A stretch of 64,000 nt of DNA from NCBI GenBank assembly GCA_016893485.2, contig JAFEKX020000001.1, positions 7,705,501-7,769,500 of the forward strand, in the 5' to 3' direction. Below are positions 40,226 to 50,959 of this stretch, in pieces. Position 1 is the stretch's first letter. The number at the start of each line of letters is the position of its first letter. Made by a program: the position numbers and the translations under genes. This DNA comes from Streptomyces sp. P3. GTDB taxonomy: Bacteria; Actinomycetota; Actinomycetes; Streptomycetales; Streptomycetaceae. A model generated the notes under the pieces. The model made no database searches and was not told the DNA's origin. It worked only from the letters and a program-made list of their open reading frames with translations.

Positions 40226-41563
40226 GTGTCCGACGCTGAACTGGTGGTGCGCTCCACACGTGTCATCACCCCCGAGGGGACACGCGCCGCGGCGGTCGCG
40301 GTCGCCGGCGGGAAGATCACGGCAGTCCTCCCCTACGACGCCCAAGTCCCGTCCGGAGCACGGTTCGAGGACTTCGGCGACGACGTGCTGCTGCCCGGCC
40401 TGGTCGATACCCATGTGCACGTGAACGACCCGGGCCGCACCCACTGGGAGGGCTTCTGGACCGCCACGCGCGCGGCGGCGGTCGGCGGCATCACCACCCT
40501 GATCGACATGCCGCTCAACTCCCTCCCGCCGACCACGACGGTCGACAACCTCCGTACGAAGCAGCAAGTCGCCGCAACGAAGGCCCACATGGACGTCGGC
40601 TTCTGGGGCGGCGCCCTGCCCGACAACGTCAAGGACCTGCGCCCGCTGCACGACGCCGGTGTCTTCGGCTTCAAGGCGTTCCTCTCCCCGTCGGGCGTGG
40701 ACGAGTTCCCGCACCTGGGCCAGGATCAACTCGCCCTGTCCCTGGCCGAGATAGCCGGATTCGACGGCCTGCTCATCGTCCACGCGGAGGACCCGCACCA
40801 CCTCGAGGCGGCCCCGCAGCACGGCGGCCCCAAGTACGCCGACTTCCTCGCCAGCCGCCCGCGCGACGCGGAGGACACGGCCATCGCCGGGCTGATCGCG
40901 CAGGCGAAGCGGCTCAACGCGCGTGTGCACGTCCTGCACCTGTCCTCGTCGGACGCGCTCCCGCTCATCGCCGCCGCGAAGGCCGAGGGCGTCCGCGTCA
41001 CCGTCGAGACGTGCCCCCACTACCTCACCCTCACGGCGGAGGAAGTCCCGGACGGGGCAAGCGAGTTCAAGTGCTGCCCGCCCATCCGCGAGTCCGCCAA
41101 CCAGGACCTCCTGTGGCAGGCGCTGGCCGACGGCACGATCGACTGCGTGGTGACGGACCACTCGCCCTCGACCGCCGACCTGAAGACCGACGACTTCGCG
41201 ACCGCGTGGGGCGGCATCTCCGGCCTCCAGCTGAGCCTCGCCGCGGTGTGGACGGAGGCCCGCAAGCGCGGCCACGACCTCACGGACGTCGTCCGCTGGA
41301 TGTCGTCAAGGACCGCGCAGCTGGCGGGACTTGACCAGAAGGGCGCCATCGAGGCGGGCCGCGACGCCGACTTCGCGGTCCTCGCCCCCGACGAGACCTT
41401 CACCGTCGACCCGGCCGCCCTCCAGCACCGCAACCGCGTCACGGCGTACGCCGGAAAGACCCTCAGCGGGGTCGTCAAGTCGACCTGGCTGCGCGGCGAA
41501 CGCATCGTGCTGGACTGCGAGTTCACCGAGCCGAAGGGTCAACTCCTGGTCCGGAAGCCGTGA
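40226..41563 (+). CDS. allB: Allantoinase
   Basis: Binuclear-metal amidohydrolase opening allantoin to allantoate; 445 residues, unbroken. Metal ligands: GLVDTHVHVNDPGRTHWEG (near 60), carboxylated lysine in VFGFKAFLSPSG, VHAEDPHH, VHVLHLSS, and D in VVTDHSPS. The start is GTG 40226 behind GAGAGAGGGG. First gene of an allantoinase-allantoicase operon. The last 16 codons and following spacer are present again, diverged, just downstream. Confidence 0.95.
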   Translation: MSDAELVVRSTRVITPEGTRAAAVAVAGGKITAVLPYDAQVPSGARFEDFGDDVLLPGLVDTHVHVNDPGRTHWEGFWTATRAAAVGGITTLIDMPLNSLPPTTTVDNLRTKQQVAATKAHMDVGFWGGALPDNVKDLRPLHDAGVFGFKAFLSPSGVDEFPHLGQDQLALSLAEIAGFDGLLIVHAEDPHHLEAAPQHGGPKYADFLASRPRDAEDTAIAGLIAQAKRLNARVHVLHLSSSDALPLIAAAKAEGVRVTVETCPHYLTLTAEEVPDGASEFKCCPPIRESANQDLLWQALADGTIDCVVTDHSPSTADLKTDDFATAWGGISGLQLSLAAVWTEARKRGHDLTDVVRWMSSRTAQLAGLDQKGAIEAGRDADFAVLAPDETFTVDPAALQHRNRVTAYAGKTLSGVVKSTWLRGERIVLDCEFTEPKGQLLVRKP

Positions 41564-41619
41564 TCCGGCCCCCGCGCTCACCCGCAGCGGCCCACCTCCG
41601 AGAGGCGGGCCGGCCGTGG

Positions 41620-41709
41620 ACGGCGAGTTCACCCGACCGAAGGGCCGACTCCTGACCCGTACCCCCTGATCCGACCTCCGCACCCGCAGCGGCCCCTCCC
41701 GAAAGGCAG
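41620..41709. repeat. Diverged duplicate of the allantoinase 3' end
   Basis: The ~90 bp here match 41513-41603: copy 1 encodes EFTEPKGQLLVRKP-stop, copy 2 EFTRPKGRLLTRTP-stop, and both continue into TGATCCG...CACCCGCAGCGGCCC. The offset is about 106 bp. Copy 2 runs into the allantoicase ribosome site GAAAGGCAG. Confidence 0.75.
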
Positions 41710-41717
41710 ACACAGCA

Positions 41718-42832
41718 GTGACGGCGATTCCCAGTTTCACCGGCGACGCGAATCCCTACGGAGGCGGTGACCCGTACGCGGACTACCGCACGGCCGACTT
41801 CCCCTTCACCCAGTACGCCAACCTCGCCGACCGGCAGCTCGGCGCCGGTGTCATCGCCGCCAACGACGAGTTCTTCGCCGAGCGCGAGAACCTGCTGGTG
41901 CCCGGGCCCGCCGAGTTCGACCCCGAGCACTTCGGGCACAAGGGCAAGATCATGGACGGCTGGGAGACCCGCCGCCGCCGCGGCACCTCGGCCGAGCACC
42001 CCTGGCCGACGGCGGAGGACCACGACTGGGCACTGGTCCGCCTCGGCGCGCCCGGCGTCATCCGGGGCATCATCGTCGACACGGCCCACTTCCGCGGCAA
42101 CTACCCGCAGGCGGTGTCGGTCGAGGGCACCTCGCTCCCGGGCTCCCCGTCCCCGAGGACCTCCTCGCCGACGATGTGAAGTGGACGTCCCTGGTCCCGC
42201 GCACACCGGTCGGCGGCCACGCGGCGAACGGCTTCGCCATCGCCACCGAACAGCGCTTCACCCACCTCCGCGTCAACCAGCACCCCGACGGCGGCATCGC
42301 CCGCCTCCGGGTCCACGGCGAGGTCGTCCCCGACCCCAACTGGCTCGCGGCGCTGGGCACGTTCGACGTCGTCGCGCTGGAGAACGGCGGCAGCGCCGAG
42401 GACGCGTCCAACCTCTTCTACTCGCCCGCGAGCAACACCATCCAGCCCGGCCGCTCCCGCAAGATGGACGACGGCTGGGAGACCCGCCGCCGCCGTGACC
42501 GGGGCAACGACTGGATCCGCTACCGCCTCGCCGCCCAGTCCCGGATCCGCGCCCTCGAGATCGACACGGCGTACCTGAAGGGCAACAGCGCGGGCTGGGC
42601 CTCGGTATCGGTACGGGACGGCGAGAGCGGCGACTGGACCGAGATCCTGCCGCGCACCCGCCTCCAGCCCGACACCAACCACCGCTTCGTCCTCCCGGCC
42701 CCGGCGATCGGGACGCACGCACGCGTGGACATCCATCCCGACGGCGGGATCTCACGGCTGCGGCTGTTCGGCTCGCTGACGGAGCAGGGGGCGACGGCGC
42801 TGGCGGCGAGGCACCAGGAGCTGGGCGGCTGA
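41718..42832 (+). CDS. alc: Allantoicase
   Basis: Hydrolyses allantoate to ureidoglycolate and urea; about 371 residues. The two internal repeats of the family are plain: KGKIMDGWETRRRRG...DWALVRLG and RKMDDGWETRRRRDRGNDWIRYRL. One C is missing near 42154 (CCGTCCCCGAG), moving the second half to another frame. The start is GTG 41718. Ureidoglycolate is then cleaved to glyoxylate by an enzyme not seen here, feeding Gcl and AceB. Confidence 0.93.
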
Positions 42833-42848
42833 CGCGGGCCGCTCGAAC

Positions 42849-42877
42849 GCCGGACAGGCATCGTCAGCCTGTCCGGC
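42849..42877 (+). terminator. Terminator of the allantoinase operon
   Basis: GCCGGACAGGC, loop ATCGTCA, GCCTGTCCGGC: a perfect 11-bp stem, 17 bp after the allantoicase stop. Confidence 0.65.
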
Positions 42878-42950
42878 GCCTCCGCGACGCGGGCCGCCAC
42901 ACCCCACCCGCACCCGGAACCGGGACGGCCACCCGCTACGTTCTCCTCTC

Positions 42951-43764
42951 GTGACCCTTCAGCAAGAAATCGTCGGCAACGCCATGCAGATGGCGGTCGT
43001 CAACCTGACCCCGGCCAGACCGTGTACTGCGAGGCCGGAAAGTTCCTCTTCAAGACGACGAACGTGACCATGGAGACCCGCCTCAGCGGCCCGTCGAGCG
43101 GCGGCCAGCAGCAGGGCGGCGCTCCGGGCGGCGGCATGGGCGGCATGCTCCGGCAGGCCATGGGCACGGCCATGCAGGTCGGCCAGCGCGTCCTCGCCGG
43201 TGAGTCGATGGCGTTCCAGTACTTCACCTCCCAGAGCGGCGAGGGCACCGTCGGCTTCGCGGGCGTGCTCCCCGGCGAGATGCGCGCCCTGGAGCTGGAC
43301 GGCACGCGCGCGTGGTTCGCGGAGAAGGACGCCTTCGTGGCCGCCGAGTCCACCGTCCAGTTCGGCATCGCCTTCCAGGGCGGCCGCACCGGCATGAGCG
43401 GCGGCGAGGGCTTCGTCCTGGAGAAGTTCACCGGCCACGGCACGGTGATCATCGCGGGCGCGGGCAACTTCATCGACCTGAACCCGGCCGACTTCGGCGG
43501 CCGCATCGAGGTCGACACCGGCTGCCTCGTCGCCTTCGAGGAGGGCATCCAGTACGGCGTCCAGCGCATCGGCGGCCTCAACCGCCAGGGCCTGATGAAC
43601 GCCGTGTTCGGCGGCGAGGGCCTCTCCTGGCCACCCTGGAGGGCAACGGCAGGGTCATCCTGCAGTCCCTCACCATCGAGAGCCTCGCCAACGCCCTGAA
43701 GAAGGCCCAGGGCGGCGACAAGCAGGGCCCGACCGGCGGCATGTTCTCGACCCACGCGGGATGA
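42951..43764 (+). CDS. AIM24-family protein, two frameshifts
   Basis: About 271 residues. Family features: YCEAGKFLFKTTNVTME near the start, a Gly/Gln-rich loop (SSGGQQQGGAPGGGMGG), then FAGVLPGEMRALELDG, VAAESTVQFGI and GAGNFIDLNPADFGGRIEV of the TIM-like beta domain. One base is missing near 43008 and one near 43625. GTG 42951 has no ribosome site, and TACGTT lies 13 bp upstream, so the mRNA may be leaderless. Function in bacteria is unclear. Confidence 0.78.
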
Positions 43765-43856
43765 ACCGCCGTAGCGGAGACCGATGAGTTGCGGGGGCCC
43801 GCGGGGTCTGAGCTGATGACACCATCGGCCCTCGCACCAGGAAGCAGGCACCCGAC

Positions 43857-44489
43857 ATGGGCAAGCTCGTCTCCACCCTCTTCGTCACCCTCGACGGCGT
43901 CTACCGGGCCCCGGGCGGCCCCGAGGAGGACACCCGCGGCGGCTTCGCGCACGGCGGCTGGAGCTTCGTCTACGGCGACGACGACTTCGGCCGCTTCGTC
44001 GTCGAGGTCTTCGACCGCTCCGGCGCCTATCTGCTCGGCCGCCGCACGTACGACATCTTCGCCGGGTACTGGCCGAACATGACCGACCCCGACGACCCGA
44101 TCGCCGCCAAGCTGAACGCGCTGCCGAAGTACGTCGCCTCGTCGACTCTCACCGACCCCTCCTGGGCCGGCACCAGCGTCCTCGGCGGGGATCTCGCCAA
44201 GGAGGTCACCGACCTCAAGGAGCGCACCGAGGGCGAACTCCAGATCCACGGCAGCGGCGCCCTCGTGAGGTCCCTGCTCGCGCTCGGCCTCGTCGACACG
44301 CTCCACCTGGTGACCTTCCCGGTGGTGCTCGGCAGCGGCCTGCGCCTGTTCCCCGAGGGCACCGAGCCCATGGCCTTCCGGCACACCGGCGGGCGCGTCA
44401 CCGGCACCGGGGTCTCCATCCAGTCGTACGACCTGGCGGGCCGCCCGACCTACGGCTCGTACGCGGACGACGGCGCGAACAACGCCTAG
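43857..44489 (+). CDS. RibD C-terminal / dihydrofolate reductase-like protein
   Basis: 210 residues, unbroken. It opens LVSTLFVTLDGVYRAPGGP, has YLLGRRTYDIFAGYW and GELQIHGSGALVRSLL, and LHLVTFPVVLGSGLRLF, the standard pattern of the stand-alone RibD-C family. Substrate unknown; not a folate enzyme by context. Confidence 0.85.
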   Translation: MGKLVSTLFVTLDGVYRAPGGPEEDTRGGFAHGGWSFVYGDDDFGRFVVEVFDRSGAYLLGRRTYDIFAGYWPNMTDPDDPIAAKLNALPKYVASSTLTDPSWAGTSVLGGDLAKEVTDLKERTEGELQIHGSGALVRSLLALGLVDTLHLVTFPVVLGSGLRLFPEGTEPMAFRHTGGRVTGTGVSIQSYDLAGRPTYGSYADDGANNA

Positions 44490-44526
44490 TCAGCGACGGC
44501 CCGCGCCGGTACCGTGATCGTTCCGT

Positions 44527-45485
44527 GTGGCAGCCACCGATGTCTCCACCCCGTCGCCGGAGACCGGGAGAGCCGCCCCCATGTCCTCGATCGCCGTACC
44601 GCGCGCCGTCGCGCCCCGCCGAGCCTGGCAGACCGACCTGCCCGTCCTGGTGGTCGCGGTGGTCTGGGGCGCCAGTTACCTGGCCGCCAAGGACATCACC
44701 ACCGCCCGCACGGTCCTCGCCGTCCTGGTGCTGCGCTTCGCCCTCGTCCTGCCCGTCCTCGCGGTCGTCGGCCACCGCTCACTGCGCGCCCTGACGGCCG
44801 CCCAGTGGCGCGGCGCGGCCCTCCTCGGGCTGATCCTCGCCGGGATCTTCCTCCTGGAGACCTACGGCGTCGTCCACACCTCGGCGACCAACGCGGGTCT
44901 GATCATCAGCCTCACCATGATCTTCACCCCGCTCGCCGAGGCCGCGGTGACCCGTACCAGGCCCTCGCGGGGTTTCCTCGGCGCGGCGGCCCTCTCCGTG
45001 CTCGGCGTGCTGCTGCTGACCCAGGGCGCGGGTTTCACCCGCCCCTCCCTCGGTGACCTCCTCATGCTGCTCGCGGCCCTCGCCCGCACCCTGCACGTCC
45101 TCGCCATGTCACGGACCAAGGCCGTGCGCGGCGCCGACGCGCTGCCCCTGACCACCGTCCAACTCGGCACCGCCGTCGCGGTGTTCGCGCTCCTGTCGAC
45201 CGGCGCGGACACCACCCCGTGGGAGACGGCCGCCGACTTCGGGGTGCGCGAGTGGGCCGGGCTGCTGTTCCTGTCCGTGTTCTGCACCCTGTTCGCCTTC
45301 TTCGTGCAGATGTGGGCCGTCCGCCGGACCTCGCCCTCCCGCGTCAGTCTGCTGCTCGGCACCGAGCCCTGTGGGCCGCCGCGGCCGGTATCGCCCTGGG
45401 CGGCGAACGCCTCGGCGCGCTCGGACTGGCGGGCGGCCTGCTCGTCCTGCTGGGGACAGCGTGGGGGCGCGGGGCCGCACGGTGA
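44527..45485 (+). CDS. EamA-family (DMT) transporter, frameshifted
   Basis: About 319 residues with ten hydrophobic helices in two EamA halves (VVAVVWGASYLAAKDI; LIISLTMIFTPLAEAAVT; LLFLSVFCTLFAFFVQ). The frame shifts near 45371 in ACCGAGCCCTG, putting the last helix (LGLAGGLLVLLGTAWGRG) in another frame. Start GTG 44527; ATG 44581 is an alternative. Export of a metabolite is likely; substrate unknown. Confidence 0.78.
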
Positions 45486-45566
45486 CTCCCGGAGGGCTGG
45501 GGGCCGCTCGGCGAGCGGCACCTGACGGCCCCGCCGCGACGGTTCCGTCGGTGCCGCTCGGTGGGG

Positions 45567-46565
45567 TTACTTCGTGGCGAGGAACAGGTAGTCGGCCGTG
45601 TAGGGGACGCGGGCGGTGGGCTGTGTGGCCGGGTCGCAGGTGCCGGTCGGGGCGACGCCGCCGGCGGTGTCGAGCCGTAGGACCGAGGTGGTCTTCGACA
45701 GGAGTCCCTCGCTCTTGCCGGTCTGCTGGGCGCGGAGCAGGAGTTGGGGATGTTGCCCTCGCCGTTGGCGAACTTGTTGACGACGGTGCCGGTCACCGAG
45801 GAGCCGTCGGGAGCGATCCACTGCGGCGGGCCGGCCGGGCCGTGCTTCGCGAAGCTGTGCTGGATGCCGCCCTGGAGGGTGGCGTCGACGTTGTCCTGGG
45901 TGAAGGCGTAGGAACCGTCGTCCTGCTTGGTGCAGGCGTAGATCTGGGCGCCCTTGACGACGCCGGCCAGCGACGAGTGCCGGATGGCGTCGGGCAGCGA
46001 GACGGCGCCCGGCAGTGCGACGGCCTGTCCGCGGACCGCGCCGCCCGGGAACTCGGCGGTGTGCAGGTTGAAGTAGAACCGGTCGGGATGCGCCTCGATG
46101 TTCCGCAGCAGTCCGGCGTCCTTGACCCGCACGGTGCCGAACACGAACGGTGTGCCACCCTTGGGCCTCTCCATGAAGAACGGGATCTTCACGTCACCGT
46201 TGGTGCCCCGGGCACCCTGGTGGAGATGGGCCATGGTCGGGGTGCCGATGCCCGTCCACGCGAACGCGAAGGACACCTCGTCGCCCTGGACGCGCATGAG
46301 GGCCACCGCGCTGCCGTCCTTGTCACCCACCGCCGGCCTGCCCTTGACGGGCACCTCGTTGTCGCCGGTGAGGATCGTGGTGAAGTACCGCGCTCCCGGC
46401 GCGTTCTCGGCGTAGCGGCCGAGGGCACCCGCCGCCCGCGTCGCCCCCTGCCGCCGGGTGCGACACGGTAGCGTCGGCCGCTCCGTCCACGCCGTTGCAG
46501 GCGGTCAGGAGCAGGGTGCCGGTGATCGCGGTCGCGGCGATGGTCCCGAATCGCTTGAACATCAT
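45567..46565 (-). CDS. Lipoprotein with CHRD domain and DUF3455-like C-terminus
   Basis: About 333 residues. A lipobox (GTLLLTACNG) ends the signal peptide. The CHRD domain follows (TILTGDNEVPVKG, MAHLHQGARGTNGDV, FYFNLHTAEFPGGAVRGQ), then a DUF3455-like domain (YACTKQDDGSYAF, KHGPAGPPQWIAPDGS, TADYLFLA). Shifts lie near 46440 and 45745. The ATG at 46565 follows GGGAGAACG. Anchored outside the membrane; function unknown. Confidence 0.75.
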
Positions 46566-46690
46566 GTGTCTCGTTCTCCCGTGATGGCCGATCCGCGGCT
46601 GTCCCGCGGTCGTTCTCCCTCCATCACGGGGCCCCTGGGGCGAACCCTCAGCCGATGACAGTCCTGAGACACGCCTGAGAAGGGACGGCA

Positions 46691-47611
46691 TCACTGAGGA
46701 CACGACCTGGACATGGGGGCCTGCTCCGGCCGCGCCGTGAGCGTCAGGGCGCGCGGGGTGCCCTGCCCGGGGAAGGCGGACGGCACCCGCTCCAGGACGC
46801 CGCCCGCGAAGACGTCGTACAACGGCAGGGTCTCCAGATGGACATAGCCGATGTGGCAGTCGCAGACGGCCAGCGGACACGCGCGCGGGCGCAGCGCCGC
46901 CCGGTAGGAGCCGTCGTACAGGTTGCCCAGTTCCTCGCGGACGAAGTGGCAGCGGCGGACCGTGCCGGTGCCGTCCACCGAGATCACGGACTCGCCGGTA
47001 CGGCACGGAAGTCCGGCGCTGCGGTGCGGGTGCCTGCTGTACGGGAAGAGCGGGTCGAGCGCGGTCCAGTCGTCGGCCTCCGCGTCCCCGTAGGCGTGCC
47101 CCTCGGCCGCGTTGATCCACAGGTACACGTGCGGGGGCAGGTCGTCGCGGAGCCGGCGGGCCGCCGCCAGATGACCGGGCAGGCCCACCACGCCGACGCT
47201 GAAGCGCACCCCGCGGTCGGCCAGGTCGCGGCACTTGCCGAGGAAGCGGTCGTACGGGGTCTGCCCCGGGTGGTACGTGCACCACAGGGCGAGCGTGTCG
47301 AGGTCGGCCTCGGCGAGCCAGCCCGTCCGGCAGCTCAGGTTGGTCTGGATCGCGACCCGGCGCACGTGCGGCAGCCGGGACAGCTCGGTGAGGGTGCGCC
47401 GGTACCAGGAGCGGACCAGCCCCTCGCCCCACGGCGTGAACAGCAGCGACAGCTCGTCCTGACTGTCCGCCGCCCAGCCCGCGAAGCGCTCCAACGCCTC
47501 CCGGTCCGCGCGGAGTTGGGCGGTCGAGTCGCGCCGCTTGGCGAACGGGCAGTAGGGGCAGTCGTAGTCGCAGGACGCGAGCGGGCCACGGTAGAGGACG
47601 GTGAGATCCAT
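46691..47611 (-). CDS. STM4011-family radical SAM protein
   Basis: 306 residues, unbroken. The radical SAM cluster motif is CDYDCPYC (CX3CX2C, residues 14-21), followed by FTPWGEGLVRSWYRR, VAIQTNLSC and CHFVREELGNLYDG with C-terminal cysteines (CPLAVCDCHIGYVHLE) that could bind a second cluster. The family is named for Salmonella STM4011; the reaction is unknown. Last gene of a five-gene operon, 9 bp after STM4012. Confidence 0.85.
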   Translation of the reverse strand: MDLTVLYRGPLASCDYDCPYCPFAKRRDSTAQLRADREALERFAGWAADSQDELSLLFTPWGEGLVRSWYRRTLTELSRLPHVRRVAIQTNLSCRTGWLAEADLDTLALWCTYHPGQTPYDRFLGKCRDLADRGVRFSVGVVGLPGHLAAARRLRDDLPPHVYLWINAAEGHAYGDAEADDWTALDPLFPYSRHPHRSAGLPCRTGESVISVDGTGTVRRCHFVREELGNLYDGSYRAALRPRACPLAVCDCHIGYVHLETLPLYDVFAGGVLERVPSAFPGQGTPRALTLTARPEQAPMSRSCPQ

Positions 47612-47620
47612 GACGGTCCG

Positions 47621-48957
47621 TCACTTCCGTTCGTAGGCGGCCATGGCGGACCGCACCTCGGGGGAGAACAGCTCGGGCCCCACGGCGTCGGAGTGCGCCA
47701 GGCCCTCCGGGGTCAGCACCAGCCGCTCGCCCGCCGTGCCGGCCAGCCAGCCGCGCCCGGCCAGCCGGTCGAGCTCAGCCCCGAAGTCCTCGTCGGGTGA
47801 ACTCCCGAAGCGGGTGCGGTAGTCGGCGACGGACAGCCCCTCGGCCTGGAGCAGGGACTGGAGGAGATGACGGCGACGCGCCTCGTGTCCGTCCACGCGG
47901 TAGCCGACCTCCGCGCGCGTGAAGTCGGCCGTCGTGACGTAGTCGTCGATGATGCCGCGGATCTCGTGCATGCCGACCGCGTAGTCGAAGGAGTAGTGCA
48001 GTGCCGACGTGTACGAACGGGCCCCGCAGCCGAGCCCGATCATGCCGTCCGTCTGGCAGGCGTAGTCGTCGGCGCCCTGCGGCGGGGCGTCGGCCCGGCG
48101 GAACATCCGCATCGACTGCTGGACATAGCCCCGCGCCAGGAGGTGGTCGCGCCCCGCCCGGTACAGCCGCAGCCGCTGCTCGTCCCACGCCGGGTCGGCC
48201 CCGGCATCCCCCTGATGCCGGCCGAGACCGGTCAGCGGCCGGACGTAGAGCGGGTACAGGTACAGCTCCTCGGGCCGCCAGGCCAGGGCCGCGTCCAGCG
48301 AGTCGCGCCAGGTCCGCTCCGTCTGGCCGTCGATGCCGTAGATCAGGTCGATGTTGAGCACCGGGATGCCGGCGTCCCGGATCCGGCCGAGCGCGGCCTC
48401 CACGTCGGCGCGGCGCTGCGGGCGTACGGCGGCCCTGGCCTCGGAATCGACGAAGCTCTGGACGCCCAGGCTGAGGCGGGTCGCGCCCCGGTCCGCGAGG
48501 ACGGCGAGGCGGTCCGCGGTGGCCGTGGCGGGCGAGGCCTCCACGGAGAGCGGGACCGCGCGCAGGTCGGCGCCCATCCGCCGCTCGGCGAGGTCGCACA
48601 GACGCTCCAGCTCGGACGCGGTGAGGAAGGTCGGCGTGCCGCCGCCGAACGCCGCGGTCGCGAACCGCACCGGCTCCGCGTCACCGAGCGCCGCCCGGAC
48701 GGCGTCCGCCTGTCGCCCAGGGCGTCCAGATAGGCGCCGCTCAGGCCGTCCGGGGCACCGATGCGGGTGAAGAGGTTGCAGAACCCGCACCGGACCTCGC
48801 AGAACGGTATGTGCACATACAGCGAGAGCGCGGCGCGATCCTCCGCCGCCCACAACTCCCGCAGCGCGGGCCGGTCGGGCAGGCGGCGGTACGCCGTCTT
48901 GTGAGGATAGGCGTACACGTAGTGCTGGTACGAGCTGGTCTGCTGCGCGGTGGTCAT
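47621..48957 (-). CDS. STM4012-family (HemN-like) radical SAM protein
   Basis: About 445 residues. The cluster motif is CEVRCGFC (CX3CX2C) after LYVHIPF, with AFGGGTPTFLTASELERLC, SVEASPATAT and RLSLGVQSFVDSEA, as in coproporphyrinogen dehydrogenase-like enzymes, but it belongs to the STM4012 branch. One base is missing near 48718. It overlaps STM4013 as ATGA. Probably works with STM4011 on the same unknown substrate. Confidence 0.85.
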
Positions 48958-49784
48958 CGGACGGCCTCGGCGGGGTCGAGGAAGAAGTGGGCGTACGGCA
49001 CGGTCCACACGGACTCGTGGCCCAGGCGGTGACCGGTGTAGCCGTCGTCGCCGTAGGCGGTGCCGTGGTCGGAGCACACGATGACGAAGCACGGGCGCCG
49101 GGAGCTCGCGGCGGCGAACAGCCGCCCGATGTGCCGGTCGACGTACTCCAGCGCGGCGGCGTGCGTCTCCCGGGTGTCGCCCGCCTCGCGGGTCGCGCCC
49201 GGCAGGTGGAACCAGTTGGGCTGGTGCAGCGCCGACACGTTCACGAAGAGGAACAGGCGCTGCTCGGCGGGGAGTTGGCCCACCACCTGCTCCACCCGGT
49301 CGACCTGGTTCTCGAAGGAGTGCGGCGAGGTGACGCCGAACTCCTCCTCCCAGTGCGCCTCTTGGAACAGGCCGGGCAGCACGGAGCCCAGCGGACCGCG
49401 CCGGTTGAAGAAACCCACGCCCCCGACGCAGACCGTGCGGTAGCCGGCCGCCGCCAGTCCGGACACCAGGTCGGGGGTGTCGTAGACGAAGGTGCCCTCG
49501 GCGGTGGTCTCGCTGCCGGCGAAGCTCGCCGCGAACAGCCGTGGATGCGGGCCGGGTTCGGCCGGAGTGGGCAGGAAACCGGCGAAGATCGCCTGGTGCG
49601 AGGCGTAGGTGAAACTGCCCGGGGCGTGCCTCTCCTCCCAGCGTCCGCCGGGGAGATGGCGGGCCAGGTGCGGGATGCGCCCCTCGGCCGCCAACTCGGC
49701 GGCCACGTCGTGCCGCAGCGTGTCGAGGGTGACCAGCAGGATGTCGTAGTCACCGACGACCGTGTTCATGTCGGGTTCAGGCAT
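48954..49784 (-). CDS. STM4013/SEN3800-family hydrolase (alkaline phosphatase/sulfatase fold)
   Basis: 276 residues, unbroken. YDILLVTLDTLRHDVAAELA at the start and CFVIVCSDHGTAYGDDGYTGH near the end form the metal site of the alkaline-phosphatase superfamily; the nucleophile would be the Thr in LDTLR. HAPGSFTYASHQAIFAGFLP resembles sulfatase-like enzymes. The ATG 49784 overlaps STM4014 by 8 bp. Substrate unknown. Confidence 0.85.
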   Translation of the reverse strand: MPEPDMNTVVGDYDILLVTLDTLRHDVAAELAAEGRIPHLARHLPGGRWEERHAPGSFTYASHQAIFAGFLPTPAEPGPHPRLFAASFAGSETTAEGTFVYDTPDLVSGLAAAGYRTVCVGGVGFFNRRGPLGSVLPGLFQEAHWEEEFGVTSPHSFENQVDRVEQVVGQLPAEQRLFLFVNVSALHQPNWFHLPGATREAGDTRETHAAALEYVDRHIGRLFAAASSRRPCFVIVCSDHGTAYGDDGYTGHRLGHESVWTVPYAHFFLDPAEAVR

Positions 49785-50959
49785 GGGCAGTTCCTGTTCT
49801 GTACGGGTGACGCGGGCCGCTCGTGGCCGGTGCGCGCAGGACGGCCGCCACCTGCGCGCCGTAGGTGTCAAGGCCCTCCGCACCGCTGCCGGGCAGACCG
49901 GTGAGCCGGGGCAGCAGGTCGCCGAAGGCGTTGACCTCGCCGACGAAGGCGCGCCGCCAGTCCACGGCCGGCAGCAGGTCGACCCCCACGCACAGCGTGC
50001 GCGGGAAGCAGGACGCGGCGCGCTCGCACACGTCCAGGACGTCGGCCCACCGGGCGCCCGCGGCGGTGAAGGCCCGCCGGACGCCGTCGAGATCGCCCCG
50101 GCTGCCGCCCAGATGCAGATTGGTCAGCGGCCCGCGGCTGGTGCGCACCACCGCGTGGGTCGCCCGGCCGGCCACGACGACCACCCGGAGGTCACCGGCC
50201 CGGCCCGCCTGGGACGCCTTCGGCACCCAGCGCTCGAGATGCAGCCCGTCCGGCGCCAGCGCGTCCACGATGCGGGCGACGTCCCGCTCGTCGTGATACC
50301 GCCGCACCCGGAGGGAGTTGTGCAGCACGCCGTCCGCACCGGTCTCGACGGACGTGGTCGCCCGGATCCGGCCGCCGCCCGCCGTCTCGACCGCGAGGAC
50401 ACCCGACGCCGACGAACCGTGCGCGGGCTTGACGAACAGCCGGGGCATCCGGTGCTCGCGCATCAGCGCCCGTACGTCGTCCCAGCCCCGCACGCGCGCG
50501 CCGAGCGGACCCGACGTCGGGGACTCCGGGACGGGCACACCGGCCGCGTCCAGCACGGCGTGGCACGCCCGCTTGTCGAACAGCACCGCCAGGTCGTCCG
50601 GGTCGGCGAGGCGGGACACCGCCGCGCAGCGTGCGCAGCGCGGCGGTGAACCCCGTGTACCAGCGGGCCGAGCCCTCCACCCGGGTCGGCTCCGCGGTAC
50701 CCCCGCAGCAGCCGGTCGACCTCGGGGTTCTCGCCCGGGGAGTCGACCCGGACGAACTCGTCGGCGGCGAAGTCCGCACCCCGCGCGCGCAGGACGTCCG
50801 CCCAGGCGACTACTCGGGGCGCGGGCAGCCCGCCGCGCGCACGGCGTCCGCGAAGAGGGACACCCTGCGGTTCTCGGGATTGCCGACCACCGCGAACCGG
50901 AGGCCGGCCCGGGCCGACGGCGTGACGGCGGCCGCCCCGGCCGCGGTGGACGCGGTCAC
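49777..50959 (-). CDS. STM4014-family ATP-grasp-like protein, three frameshifts
   Basis: About 393 residues. N-terminal Rossmann-like segment (FAVVGNPENRRVSLFADAV), then an ATP-grasp pattern: LFDKRACHAVLDAAGVPVP, RLFVKPAHGSSASGVLAVE, LRVVVVAGRATHAVVRTSRG and EVNAFGDLLP. Such folds ligate a carboxylate to an amine or thiol. Shifts lie near 50835, 50700 and 50625. Start GTG 50959 overlaps the STM4015 stop as GTGA. Confidence 0.78.

Noticed and set aside
46566..46690. A precursor peptide gene for the STM4011/4012 radical SAM enzymes
   Set aside because: No short ORF with a ribosome site and core-peptide features is present in the gap; the LRR protein is the better substrate candidate.
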